The notes: generated by a model not told the origin, from the sequence alone. Positions 48,651 through 60,378 are shown, counted from the stretch's first letter. The stretch: 64,000 nucleotides of DNA from Siphonodentalium dalli (GCA_032622095.1 CP136069.1:37610194-37674193), one strand, 5' to 3'. Numbers and translations are program-made.

Positions 48651-51008
48651 AATAATATTATACAAGTGTGACTTGGAATGAAACTAATATTCACACAAAC
48701 GACTGTTTTTCGGCGATAGTACATAATGATCTCTCCTGTAACAACTATTCAATTGGCTATGCATACAAATTAAAATGCTTCACATGAACACACATATCGG
48801 AACCATGCAGGTGCGCCCGCCAACGCCCGCCATCATGAGTCTTAATTCAAGTATTATTCTTAGCTTGTGAAATAATGGACGGAATTGTCATAATTGCATA
48901 TATGTCTCGCGATAAGCTATGTCTTTCGTGTTACACATGTAGTATTTTTCTGTAACGAGCACATATACGAGACTAACGTGTGAGATAAAGTTCATGATCA
49001 TACATGTATGTGCACTATTATGATAACATATATGTCTTCAGTGAAAATGGAACGTTTAACTCAAACATAGTTGTGCATATACCAAGGAACGATACAGGCA
49101 AACACTTATGGTGGCTTTCGTGTGATAATGTTTCACATATCTCCCTACACAATAGCTTTTATTTTGTTGAAGTCGAAATTTCCATTAGAACATTGCTCTC
49201 GCTTGCCAAATAAACATACCCGGTTGAATAATGGTACAGGGTACAGATAATTTAACAAATCTAAATAAAAGAACCGGGCTTAATAATAGTACGGTACAGA
49301 TTTTGCTATACAGTGTGTATTTTCTAGAATAAATAATTAGCATACATGGCTATATATAACCATTCGAACGGGTGGACATTTTATAAACATACAGTTAAGT
49401 ATTAGGAACGTGAGAGGAACCGTCCACCAAAATGCGACCCGGACTGTATAGAAAGGACAATCATTTGTAGTTTTGGCGCCGAATTTGGTCCATTTGAATC
49501 ACAACATTATCACATATATTGTGAGTATACCGGTCTTTCCCGTAATATAACGTGTATCTTATGTAACGAACACAATAACATACATATATATATATAGTAC
49601 TTATATAATGCCAGGGGTAGCATACCTAACGTATTACCAACCATACAGCATTACCCATTTGGATGGAGTAAGGAACAACAAGTTTCGATTTGAAAACATT
49701 GTTCATACAAACGTTTATTCAAACAATGACAACACATAGTGGTCTCCGCTGTAACACAAAAGTTCATTATATATGCTTAAACTGCTTTCGATTTAATGTT
49801 TCCTTCATAACTGGCCTAAACATAGACTAAACTTGGGTATTATAATCGGTTATAAATTATTTTTTCAAAACAAATTGACATTGAATTAGTTTAATATTCA
49901 GTGGAACTCATTGGAGTTTTTCCTGTAACGAATTGTGTGTTTCATGTAACGCAATGTGTATTTCATGTAACAACCACACATTTTGATGGACATGTGATAT
50001 TTAGGATATAACACACACAGTGCTAACATGCCGTCCACATTACATGCCGTCCACATTGAAATTACATACTATACTTGCTAAACATAACATAGAACAAATT
50101 ATGTTGACAATAAGAAGAATAAATGAAGAATAAATCCAGTCTATCCCATAACGAAACCTGTATTTTCTGTAACGGTATTGTACATAACATAGCTCTAGAG
50201 AAAAAGGTACTTCAAGTGTACCAAAAAATGTTTCCCCAAAAAAACATGCTTACTAACATATCTAACGGTTAAATGGTAAAATAACAAAATATCACTGTTA
50301 TGGACAATGTTTTGTTAGTGCTAATGTATATATATTGTGCTTCCTGTAGCAATTCAGGTATCTCCTATTACATTTTTCTGTGTTACAGAAGTAGACCGCT
50401 ACAGAAGGCATGTACTGACGATCAAATCGGTATACCGTTAATGATTTCTCCCTCACGCGCGAAGAAAATGTTGCAATAAAAAGTGTACATAAACAGCTTT
50501 TAACGAACAATTTTGCAACATTCCATTGATATATAATGTCACTGAGATTCGCGTTATATATAAGACAATAACGAAATATACGGTCGGGGGTTAACTTACC
50601 TAATTAGTTTTTTTTAGGTCGTGTACTAAAATCATCCAAACATCGCACGTGCTTTCGTTTTTATGACGTTCCGATAGTTTCCATCCGGAAGTATCGGTAT
50701 TTCGTACTTCGTATGATCGTGCATTATTTTGCTCGAATGTTGAATGGTTACGGGAGATACATTGAGTTGAGGTACAGATTGTAACGGGAAAAAATCTCGG
50801 AAACATTCAACGTGTGGCAATGTACATGTGATAACTGTTCAGTGTAATGGCCAATTATGAGTTATGACAGAGAAATTGAGTAAACGCGCATCGCAACCTA
50901 TCACAAAAGCGTTACAGCAACAGAAACGTTGAAGTTGGGACACGCAATTTTGGTGTAATTTTGACTATAAAACAGTCATGAAGTGGGTGAAAATCGTTGT
51001 GGACGCCA
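48651..51008. other. No recognised gene; scattered CTGTAACG words
   Basis: AT-rich. The phrase TTTCTGTAACG or a one-base variant recurs at about 48735, 48952, 49550, 49923, 49948, 49971 and 50167, perhaps relics of an old repeat. No exon identified. Confidence 0.45.
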
Positions 51009-51275
51009 TAAATATACCACAAATCATGATTAACATTGGTAAATATACCACAAATCATGATTAACATTGGTAAATATACAACAAATCATAATTTGTTTGG
51101 TAAATATGCCACAAATCATAATTAAAACATTGGTAAATATACCATGACAAATCATAATTACCACAAATCATAATTAACATTGGTAAATATACCACAAATC
51201 ATAATTAACATTGGTAAATATAACACAAATCATAATTAACATTGGTAAATATACCACAAATCATAATTAACATTT
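51009..51275. repeat. 31-bp tandem array
   Basis: Unit TAAATATACCACAAATCATA + ATTAACATTGG, about eight copies with a few length variants. AT-rich, non-coding. Confidence 0.95.
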
Positions 51276-52343
51276 CATCGCATCAGAACTGTAAGGTCGT
51301 AACTCACATTTTCAACATTCCGAGAATGTGAAGGTTGAAGTTTTCAGACAACATTTCTCATAATGTTGACAAAGCATGACGTATTGTTGTATTTATCCCA
51401 ATGAAAACTGGCATTAGCTGTCCATTGAACCACATATGTTTTCTGTTTAATCCCTCGTTTCTTTTAAAAAAGCAATAACTTGTTTGGAGATACGACCTTT
51501 TGCGTACGCCAACGACGATTGGATTCCGTGCTATATATAAGGAAGTTAATAAATACAGATTAAGCTAAATATGGTGGCAATCGCATGTGTCTATGAACTA
51601 AAAAGTGCCTATTCTACATAATGAATATTCACTCATGTGCATCATCGTACATAAATTTGTGGAACAATCACAACATTTAAATCATAAATCACCAAATGAT
51701 CACGTTACTAACATGGAGATACGACCATATAGCACACATTTGAGAATTTACAAACACAAAACAGAAGTCACGTGGACAACCTGAAGCATCCGATTGGCTG
51801 CTGTTGGACAAAATACCTTATAGTACGAATAATTGTAAAGATCGCTAGAGATACGACATTTGTGTCACTGGTTTGTGAGAATATTTGCCATCCAATGCAA
51901 AAACAGTTTGGCCCATCGGATTGGATTTTTTCTCACGATTCGAATGATATCAAATACTCATTTCCCGCCAAAATGGAGTTACGACCTTATAGCACTGATG
52001 CGACGATTTGTTATTGAGCAGCGTGGATTGCGCACAATTTGCCTTATTTATTTTACAATCATAACAGCGATCACCCTTGTCGTGGCAAGCAAGTGTATAA
52101 TACCTCCTAGCTACACGTGATGAAAAGGGTTAATCACCAATGAATAAAACACCACAACACAGTCTTATTTTTCGTTTGCAGCCGGATTTGTCCGAAACTT
52201 ATATTGGCTGCGGACACACGAAAATCGTGTGAATGTTACATAGCGATCTGCTGATTATAAAAATATATTGATTTTATTTTTCAAAAATTTCAAAAATTCA
52301 ATGGTCATCTAGATGCATACAATGTACCTGTGTTACTTTACAG
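51276..52343. other. No gene; loose repeat of GAGATACGACC...TATAGCAC
   Basis: GGAGATACGACC-type words occur at about 51486, 51713, 51847 and 51972, three of them with TATAGCAC or a similar word close by, suggesting an old tandem repeat. The last 30 bp before 52344 form the acceptor tract CCTGTGTTACTTTACAG. Confidence 0.45.
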
Positions 52344-52544
52344 ATTGTCCGTTTTCATCGGGATACAACTTTTATCGGCTTGATGGAAAAGATCACTGCC
52401 TGAAGTATGTTGCCTCTCCGACCCTGAATGCTGCGAACCAAAAGTCCGTCTGCGCGGCGGAGGGAGCCACGCTGATTCTAATCGAGAGTGGAGATATGGT
52501 GAACGATCTACAAACGTTGCTTCTCTCATTTGGCCACAGCCCAG
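52344..52544 (+). CDS. C-type-lectin-like domain, first exon
   Basis: A 201-bp exon after TGTTACTTTACAG and before G/GTAACAG, phase 1 on both sides. It encodes DCPFSSGYNFYRLDG, HCLKYV, then NQKSVCAAEGATLILIESGD and NDLQTLLLSFG: the N-terminal half of a long-form C-type-lectin-like domain with the extra N-terminal cysteine pair (DC, HC), the alpha-1 helix cysteine (SVC) and the GA-x-L-x-x-I strand. Such domains bind carbohydrates or proteins outside the cell. Its partner exon is at 54115. The open frame upstream of 52344 is intronic. A MITE begins only 12 bp after the exon. A signal peptide is not on this exon. Confidence 0.88.
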
Positions 52545-52582
52545 GTAACAGTTAACCTTTTACCCAAACAGAAGGGCCCTGT

Positions 52583-52650
52583 GCCAATGCATTCTCTTAT
52601 ATATGCGAGTCGACCATAGGTCGCCTCGCATATATAAGAGAATGCATTGG
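52583..52650. repeat. 67-bp hairpin repeat
   Basis: CCAATGCATTCTCTTATATA and exact complement around GTCGACCATAGGTCGCC. Confidence 0.9.
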
Positions 52651-52685
52651 CTTAACACATTATAAATTATAAAAAAAAATTTAGG

Positions 52686-52752
52686 CCAATGCATTCTCTT
52701 ATATATGCGAGGCGACCTATGGTCGACTCGCATATATAAGAGAATGCATTGG
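52686..52752. repeat. 67-bp hairpin repeat
   Basis: Same stem as its neighbour; the centre is the reverse complement type (GGCGACCTATGGTCGAC), so the two hairpins face each other. Confidence 0.9.
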
Positions 52753-53589
52753 CACAGGGCATAACTGTAACTATCACAATGTGGTCAAGGAGCCGGTTCC
52801 AATGATATCCATATTTGTATGGTTCTATTGAGACAGACCGAAGATATTTTAGGCTGTTGAAGCTTTATTTGGCCGGTTTTGGCCGGTTTGTTGGGTAAAG
52901 GGTTAAGATAATATACAGACCCGTATTTGTAAATTTTAACGCGTGTTTCTATGGCATTGCTATGGTGATGTTCTTGGTGGGAAAAGTTTCGAGTTACTAA
53001 GTTTATGGTGCCAAACCTATATACACACATGCTAGTTTTGCGATATCGGGACAACGTCTAGCACAACAGACAAGCGATCCGCACTGATATCGCCAACAAG
53101 ATAAATTGGCTTCATCACCTTTTCGCATATGTAACTCACATTCTCCCACTGCCTGTATAATGTTGGTAGTTCATTCGGTTAGCAGACGATGTTTGTATTA
53201 TACCCTGGCAACAACACTGAAACTCAGCGGAATGAACACACGAGCCAGGTAATAACAACAACAGTCACATTACACGTTACACGTGTGTGTGCATGGATAA
53301 TTACCTGTCGCGACCCACATTATTCAAATTCAAGTCATAGTACCAATGAAGGTGACAACAATGGATTAAACTTATCTGACCAAATCGTGTATAATAAATA
53401 CAGAACATAACGTGCACCATAATCTGTTTATCGAATTCGTTGCGAATGGCACATAGTTAACATTTTATGCCAATCATATCGCGTAATATATCCTTGCGCC
53501 ATCTGCAACATACGATAAAGGATTCGCGATTAAGATTCGCATTGTACTCTGTATAATTATATTCTGAAACGATATTGGCTTAACCAATT

Positions 53590-53910
53590 TTATATTATTT
53601 TTTATATTTGTTAAAGAATGTAAGAACAATGAAAAAAAATGATAAACAAAATGTTAAAGAATGTAAGAAATAATGATAAAAAACAACAATTATTAAAGAA
53701 TGTAACACAAAATGATAAAAATTTATAAAGAATGTAAGAAAAAAATAATCAAACATAATAAAAAATTGTTAAAGAATGTAAATTTTTTTTATAAAAAATG
53801 ATAAAATTGTTATTGAATATAAGAATAAATGATAAAAATTGTTATAGAATGTAAGAAAAAATTATAAAAATTGTTATAGAATGTAAGAAAAAATTATAAA
53901 AATTGTTAGG
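53590..53910. repeat. AT-rich tandem repeat (GTTAAAGAATGTAAG)
   Basis: Loose units of about 30 bp with AAAATTGTTAAAGAATGTAA and runs of A; ends directly at a 67-bp hairpin. Similar arrays adjoin hairpins at 55395-55484, 59130-59310 and 60178-60300. Confidence 0.8.
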
Positions 53911-53977
53911 CCAATGCATTCTCTTATATATGCGAGGCGACCTATGGTCGACTCGCATATATAAGAGAATCCATTGC
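53911..53977. repeat. 67-bp hairpin repeat
   Basis: CCAATGCATTCTCTTATATA with a near-exact complement (one mismatch in GAATCCATTG). Followed by AGCTCCCGTCATGAAAGGGTT (54008-54028), a right end of the 11-kb MITE family without its left end. Confidence 0.85.
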
Positions 53978-54114
53978 CACAGGGTCTTCAATGTTTCGCC
54001 AGCGCAGCTCCCGTCATGAAAGGGTTGATAATTTGGATAGTGGTCTCTTATCCATGATAATCTATAATATATAATTATATTCTGTGACGAAATGACGTCC
54101 TTATTTCTCCACAG

Positions 54115-54314
54115 CAGGTCTGTTCGTCGCGGGAGAAGACGTGTACTCCAACAAGACATACTACTCCAATGGAAAAGTCATTCCCTTCACTGACTGGGCA
54201 CCAGGATTCCCTGGACATATAATCTACATACATGTCAAAATCGGGATGTCAAGCAGTCAACTTACAGCTGGGACCGGACTCGCGGTGATACCATACCTCT
54301 GTGAAATACACTAA
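54115..54314 (+). CDS. C-type-lectin-like domain, terminal exon
   Basis: After the acceptor TTATTTCTCCACAG the frame continues GLFVAGEDVYSNKTYYSNGK, VIPFTDWAPGFPGH and ends AVIPYLCEIH at TAA 54312-54314. It forms the second half of the lectin-like domain begun at 52344. The motif YLCEI supplies the last cysteine, pairing with SVC. The inner cysteine pair of the long loop is absent, as are EPN/QPD and WND, so calcium-dependent sugar binding is unlikely. The acceptor is tandem (CAGCAG): splicing at 54115 adds one alanine and at 54118 none, both in frame. Stop is followed after 34 bp by a TTAA MITE, which would lie in the 3' UTR. Confidence 0.88.
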
Positions 54315-54352
54315 TAATGGGTGACACCAATATGACGACAAAGGACAGTTAA

Positions 54353-54590
54353 CCCTTTCATGCTGCTGCTTCCTGATTTTTTGGTGAAAACCCTGTGCCA
54401 GTGCATTATCTTATAGATGCGAGTTCCCCCCCACATATATAAGATAAGGCATTGGCTAACAATATTGACCTTGATATTGTAAGCTAGTGCATTCTCTTAT
54501 ATATTCCCAATGGGAGACTCGCATTTTTAAGAGAATGCACTGGCACAGGGTCTTTAATGCTGCACCAGCGCTGCTCTCGTCATGAACGGG
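54353..54590. mobile_element. TTAA MITE in the presumed 3' UTR of the lectin gene
   Basis: CCCTTTCATGCTGCTGCTTC to GCTCTCGTCATGAACGGG, flanked by TTAA at 54349-54352 and 54591-54594. Same family as 11244 and 11631, with decayed hairpins inside. Confidence 0.78.
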
Positions 54591-54639
54591 TTAAATCACT
54601 CGATATAACCGTATGGTACATTGTGTAATAAGAAATATG

Positions 54640-54890
54640 TTAAAGGGATACTGCAGTACTGAACTCAAATGTTGTTGATTTCTATATTATCTGCTAGGTA
54701 GAAGGTCCCCAGATTTCCATTATTTTACTGTCTACTGAGTGCTCAGTAATGTTGCAGATGACAGATAAGCCGGAATGCAAAAATAGAACGCCCGTCGTCG
54801 AGATATGTTTGCACAATTCAGGCAAAATTATTTATCAAATAAATGTTATATTATATGTATAATAGTCCCAGATACTCATTAATGTTATTT
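54640..54890. mobile_element. Decayed partial copy of the AGGGGTACTG TTAA element
   Basis: TTAAAGGGATACTGCAGTAC followed by AAATGTTGTTG resembles the right end (reverse complement) of 26026-26591; similarity continues through CCGGAATGCAAAAATA and GTCGAGATA. The opposite end is missing. Confidence 0.6.
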
Positions 54891-55280
54891 TATAGTCAGG
54901 CTGTAGGGGTCACTCTCACCAAAACAAATGCTAAAGGGTGCACAGGTTTTGAAAATGAGCTGAAGGGTACACATGTTTTGTGATCGGCACAAATTTATAG
55001 CAGGTGGAATCCATGCATCTTTAATTGTCAGCGAAATGTGGTTGGATACAGATAAACAGAAACAGCTAATGTTGGCGGTGAAAATAAAAAAACCCCTAAT
55101 TATAATTGATTTAACTGTGTTCTTGAAAGTCTGGCGTCCACCAGCCGTTCATTTTCAAAACAGTTTAATTTTCCTTGGAACATATACAATTATTCTCTCA
55201 CAGAAATCATGGCAGACACGAACACTAAAAGTGACCTTCCATCACAACCTGGACTCGTACAAGAAAAACACATACTGTAC
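54891..55280. other. No recognised gene
   Basis: Contains a short direct repeat (GTGCACAGGTTTTGAAAATG / GGTACACATGTTTTG). The frame at 54973-55305 has no domain. Confidence 0.45.
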
Positions 55281-55743
55281 ACAACATTGTATGCTAACTT
55301 TATAATATTGAAAAACAAATCCAGAAATAAAGAGCTTGTTTCTTTCTTTACCAAATGGACACCTCATTTCAGTTATAAAGTATACATCGAATAACTGATA
55401 AAAAATTATAAAATTGTTATTGAATATAAGAATATATGATAAAAATTGTTATAGAATGTAAGAACAAATTAAAAATATTGTTTGGCCAACGCATTCTCTT
55501 ATATATGCGAGGCGACCTATGGTCGACTCGCATATATAAGAAAATGCATTGGCACAGTGTCTTCAATGGCAGACAGTGATATGAGTGTCTTGAGTTCTCT
55601 CCCCGTACCAACATACTGTCTTGCAATGTGACACAACATTGTATGCTAACTTTATAACATAGAAAAACAAATCCAGAAATAATGAGCTTGTTTCTTTCTT
55701 TACCAAATGGACACATCATTTCAGTTATAAGGTATACATCGAA
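55281..55743. repeat. 111-bp direct repeats flanking a hairpin-bearing insert
   Basis: 55281-55391 (ACAACATTGTATGCTAACTT ... TATACATCGAA) recurs at 55632-55743 with about seven differences. The 240 bp between them duplicate 53795-53995 (AT array, then hairpin at 55485-55552). Either a tandem duplication or repair-associated insertion. Confidence 0.8.
55485..55552. repeat. 67-bp hairpin repeat
   Basis: GCCAACGCATTCTCTTATAT against ATATAAGAAAATGCATTGGC; two stem mismatches. Confidence 0.85.
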
Positions 55744-57384
55744 AAACTGTTTTTGTTCATCTGGATGTGCGCTAGCTAGCTAGCTCTTGTCAATAGAAAA
55801 CATCTCTCGTTTGAATCCAGTCTGTATTGTTCTAGAAAATGGTCTTTAGAGAAGTCTCTTAATTACATTTAAGTGTATATATTGTGGAAGGCAGCTGAAT
55901 TAGCTCATTGCATGGTCAAAAATTCAAACTGATAGTCAAAATGACATTTGAAAACATGATGAAGAATATAATCTTATATGCACTCACTAGTTTTAAAAGA
56001 AGAACAGACAAAAAAGGAACAATGAAAACCAAACAAACAAACAACACGTTTGTAGGGAGGGATCCCATATTTATTGTATGCATATTGTATATAAAATGTC
56101 CTTTGGCCATTTTGTATATATAATTGCGTTTAGTCTAGTGATGTGAAATCGGTGTTTCCGGTAAAGACCAAATATGTCTGGATTCTGGCCCACAAAACCA
56201 ACTGACGTAAATGACGTCATGAACCTTGGCATGACGTCTTCGCTGGTTTTCGGTCAGCTAACCAACGAAAATGGTCAAAATGAAACTAATTCATAAGCCT
56301 ACATAACATAGGAATTGTTCGGAAAAACTGAAGTTGGTAATTTCATAACCATCCCACTTGGTCCACTTCCGATTCCGTGATTTCACAATTTGATATTATT
56401 GTTCCAGGATGCTATGCAAAAGCGGGGCGGAAGTCACGTGATTTTTAACCCATTTTTCTTGTCCGGATTTTCATCGCGTCGAAATTCTGTTTCATGGTAT
56501 TGTAAAAATTAATGACGTCATTCACGCCTAAACATGAAAAGCAACACGCGCTGTTAATCACTTTGTTTGTGATAGATTTTCTGCAAGATGCTTTACCCGA
56601 AAGACAACCTTTGTTTGTATTTACATGTATATCTGTATAAGAAAGTATAGGAATGGGGGTAACCAGGCGGATGGTATAACGGCGTTAGGTTGTCAAAATT
56701 CTGATTTAAACATTAGAAAAATTTAATTTAAAAAAATGAAAAAATTGTGTTGTTAAATTGAGTAAGGAGTTTAATCTAAGAATAACAAGAAACAAAATTT
56801 AAATTTAAATCAATTTTGATTTGTTTTAAATAATTTTTTTTTTTTAATTACAATGTTCAAATGATCAAAATGTGCGCAAATTTGTCACAGACGTCTACGG
56901 CACAAATGGGCCCCTCTGACGCTGAATAAAGGCTCCATAATTTAGTCAATCCTGGACCAAGAGGTCAGTAAGGTAAAGGCAATTTGCTGATGAGTACACA
57001 CCAGAAGGCAATCTGAACTGTTGGAAGTGGGAAACCAGAAAGACAGGTTTTAATAAAGAAATACATTACATGCGTTGCTTTCTTTTCAATTTTATAAATT
57101 TCCCGTCATGCAGAAAATCAAAACGTTCCCAGGTTTTGGAATGGTGGAATATTATGGGCAATTATGGTCGTAGCCAGAGTAGAGCTTTGTTGTATGATCT
57201 ACATCATAATAAGTCATATTATTTATGTGGGCAGTAGCATTAGTCTCCAGCGCCTGTGGCGCATAAGATACTATGTGAGTTGGGTTCAGTCTGCTTCCTC
57301 GAGTAAATACTCTAATGATCTAGGGGCGCCTGCGGCGCATAATATACTATGGGTGGTGGGATGGCGTGGTGGGCGGGCCACCTT
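55744..57384. other. No recognised gene; copy of the CRE-like segment
   Basis: 56380-56540 resembles 44010-44300: GGAAGTCACGTG followed by AATGACGTCATTCACGCC at about 56509. Another TGACGTCA lies near 56212. A short AT-rich stretch (56700-56860) follows. No coding motif. Confidence 0.45.
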
Positions 57385-57924
57385 ATACATATTATTTCAA
57401 ATTTATTGATTATAATAATGTGATAATTTGATGGAAAAAGCTCTAAGAGCTCTTTCCATCAATATATCCCATTATTATAATCAATAAATTTGAAAAAAAA
57501 ATGATCAAGGAAATATGGGTTGGTACAAAAATCGGACTTGGCACTGAAAGGGGTAAAAACATATTTATTTGTCTAATTCAATAACACATAGGAAATGACA
57601 CATACATTTTTATACACACAATGGGATTGGAGGACAAGTGCTGACTCACTTATGAGTACCCCCTCTCCCGTTTGTTATTAAAGGTCTCTTCTGCGTGGTA
57701 ATGCAAGAACCATCTCTTTCGGACTGCTGGGGCGGTGCGGTCGTCTTTAGTGGTGAACATTTTGACATATTTAGTTGTGCGGGGGTGTAAACACGCCCCA
57801 ACCCCTGCCCAAGAGTCAAATATATCAACCTGATTTGATCCACGGAAACGGGCCTGAATTTAACAAAAATGAACATTACTAAGTAAAATTTGACCACCCA
57901 AGCCGCTATACAAGTATACAGTTA

Positions 57925-58882
57925 GGGCACGTTCATACACTGGCAAGTTTGCACGGTATGGTTTGCAGGCATTTTGTCGTAGAGAACGATATGGCGCCAG
58001 AATATGAACGGAAACATGCACACAAAGTGCCCCTGTACCACAGCTAACTACGTACGAAGTAAAATCTCTGTAGTTCCACCTGCATGTAGCGATGCTACCG
58101 GAATTATTTGCCTGTAAATAGCATGTAATTATCTCGCAAGAATAAATCATACAGGTATTTAAAGGCAAATTCCAGTAGCACCGTTACAAGTGGAACTACA
58201 TACATTTTACTTCTCACGTCGTTTGCTTTGGTAAAGATGCATGTTATGTGCATGTTTCCGTTCATATTCTGGCACCATGTGGTTTTTATTGAATCCTATT
58301 AGGGTCACTTCCTAATGGCGATTTCGGCGCGCGCCGAAAGCGACAAAAAGTGCGCCATTAGTAACGCGCCGAAAGCGCCGAAAGCGACAAAATATGCGCC
58401 GTTACGGCGCACTATTTGTCGCTTTCGGCGCACTTTTTGTCGCTTTCGGCGCGCGCGCCGAAAGCGACAAAATGTGCGATATTAGCGCATGTTTCGGCGC
58501 GTTACTAATGGCGCACTTTTTGTCGCTTTCGGCGCGGGCCGAAAGCGCCATTAGGCATACTATTAGGTCCAATCCCTAATGGCGCGCGCCGGAAGCGACA
58601 AAAAGTGCGCCATTAGTGTATGTTTCGGCGCGCGCCGAAAGCGCCGAAAGCGACAAAAAGTGCGCCGTAACGGCGCACTTTTTGTCGCTTTCGGCGCACT
58701 TTTGTCGCTTTCGGCGCACTTTTTGTCGCTTTCGGCGCGTTTACTAATGGCGCACTTTTTGTCGCTTTCGCCGGCGCCGGAAGCGCCATTAGGAAGTGGC
58801 CCTAATAGTATTCCATAGGTTTTCTATACCAAACTTCCTACAATAACATACCGTGCAAACTTGCCAGCGTAGGAACGTACCC
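57925..58882. mobile_element. Harbinger-type MITE, split by a later insertion
   Basis: Same ends as 24243-24660 (GGGCACGTTCATACACTGGC; right end GCCAGCGTAGGAACGTACCC), with TTA on each side (57922-57924, 58883-58885). Removing 58287-58817 and one GGTTTT leaves about 421 bp, matching the 418 bp of the intact partner. Confidence 0.85.
58287..58817. mobile_element. GC-rich palindromic element, 531 bp, TSD GGTTTT
   Basis: Ends TATTGAATCCTATTAGGG and CCCTAATAGTATTCCATA are inverted repeats continuing into TCACTTCCTAATGGCG / CGCCATTAGGAAGTGG. GGTTTT flanks both sides (58281-58286, 58818-58823), while copy 1 has a single GGTTTT near 24591. The body is made of inverted and direct GCGCCGAAAGCGACAAAAAG and AGTGCGCC words, far GC-richer than the surroundings. 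Frames through it (58394-58818) are artefacts. Superfamily unknown. Confidence 0.88.
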
Positions 58883-60098
58883 TTAGACTCCATTTATATA
58901 TCCTAAAAGACCGCAAACATCTGTAATATCGATCACACAGGCTTTAGCCCTTTACCCAACAAAACGGCCAAAAACGCCCAAATAAAGCTTCAACAGCCTA
59001 AAATATCTTCGGTCTGTCTCAATAACACCATACAAATATGGATATCATTGGAACCGGTTCATTGACCACATTGTGATGGTTACAGTTATGCCCTGTGCCA
59101 ATGCATTCTCTTATATATGCGAGTCGACCATTTTTTCTTACATTCTTTAACAATTTTTTATTATGTTTGATTATTTTTTTCTTACATTCTTTATAAATTT
59201 TTATCATTTTTTGTTACATTCTTTAATAATTGTTGTTTTTTATCATTATTTCTTACATTCTTTAACATTTTGTTTATCATTTTTGTTCATTGTTCTTACA
59301 TTCTTTAACAAATATAAAAAATAATATAAAATTGGTTAAGCCAATATCGTTTCAGAATATAATTATACAGAGTACAATGCGAATCTTAATCGCGAATCCT
59401 TTATCGTATGTTGCAGATGGCGCAAGGATATATTACGCGATATGTTCTGTATTTATTATACACGATTTGGTCAGATAAGTTTAATCCATTGTTGTCACCT
59501 TCATTTGTAATATGACTAGAATTTTTAATACTGTGGGTCGCGACAGGTAATTATCCATGCACACACACGTGTAACGTGTAATGTGGCTGTTGTTGTTATT
59601 ACCTGACTTGTGTGGTCATTCCGCTGAGTTTCAGTGTTGTTGCCAGGGTATAATACAAAAATCGTCTGCTAACCGAATGAACTACCAACATTATACAGGC
59701 AGTGGGAGAATGTGAGTTACATATGCGAAAAGGTGATGAAGCCAATTTATCTTGTTGGCGATATCAGTGTGGATCGCTTGTCTGTTGTGCTAGACGTTGT
59801 CCCGATATCGAAAAACTAGCATGTGTGTATATAGGTTTGGCACCATAAACTTAGTAACTCGAAACTTTTCCCACCAAGAACATCACTATAGCAATACCAT
59901 AGAAACACGCGTTAAAATTTACAAATACGGGTCTGCATATTATCTTAACCCTTTACCCAACAAACCGGCCAAAACCGGCCAAATAAAGCTTCAACAGCCT
60001 AAAATATATTCGGTCTGTCTCAATAGAACCATACAAATATGGATATCATTGGAACCGGCTCCTTGACCACATTGTGATAGTTACAGTTATGCCCTGTG

Positions 60099-60165
60099 CC
60101 AATGCATTCTCTTATATATGCGAGTCGACCATAGGTCACCTCGCATATATAAGAGAATGCATTGG
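60099..60165. repeat. 67-bp hairpin repeat
   Basis: CCAATGCATTCTCTTATATA with exact complement; centre GTCGACCATAGGTCACC. Confidence 0.9.
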
Positions 60166-60311
60166 ACTAAAACAAATCTTTTTTTAACACTTTTTACCAT
60201 TTTTATTTACATTCTTTAACAATTTTTGAATTTTTTCTTACATTTTTTAACAATTTTTATAATAATTTTCTACATTCTTTGACAATTTTAGAATTTGTAT
60301 TATGTGTTAAG

Positions 60312-60378
60312 CCAATGCATTCTCTTATATATGCGAGGCGACCTATGGTCGACTCGCATATATAAGAGAATGCATTGG
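60312..60378. repeat. 67-bp hairpin repeat
   Basis: CCAATGCATTCTCTTATATA with exact complement; centre GGCGACCTATGGTCGAC. Confidence 0.9.

Larger units (their letters stand above)
52556..52902. mobile_element. TTAA MITE next to the lectin splice donor
   Basis: Ends CCTTTTACCCAAACAGAAGG and GGTTTGTTGGGTAAAGGG, flanked by TTAA at 52552-52555 and 52903-52906. It starts 7 bases after the GT of the donor, so the TTAA forms donor positions +8 to +11. Two 67-bp hairpins (52583-52650, 52686-52752) fill its left half. Same family as 24726-25083. Confidence 0.82.
52556..53945 (+). repeat. Inverted segmental duplication, arm 1
   Basis: This segment of the lectin intron is found as its reverse complement at 59097-60405. 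A frame of 89 codons in it (52785-53054 -) differs from its partner (59797-60066 +) at about four residues, so the duplication is recent. It carries the TTAA MITE, a single-copy-looking stretch and an AT-rich tandem repeat. Confidence 0.9.

Noticed and set aside
48446-48724. 92-codon minus frame overlapping the FSDGPTT frame
   Set aside because: Shadow in another frame of the better-supported frame at 48048-48650.
52785-53054. 89-codon frame conserved between 52785-53054 (-) and 59797-60066 (+)
   Set aside because: Conservation is explained by a recent inverted duplication of intron DNA; the frame runs into the TTAA MITE end.
58394-58818. Alanine/serine/leucine-rich frames in the GC-rich element
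   Set aside because: They follow from GCGCCGAAAGCGAC repeats and begin or end within terminal inverted repeats.
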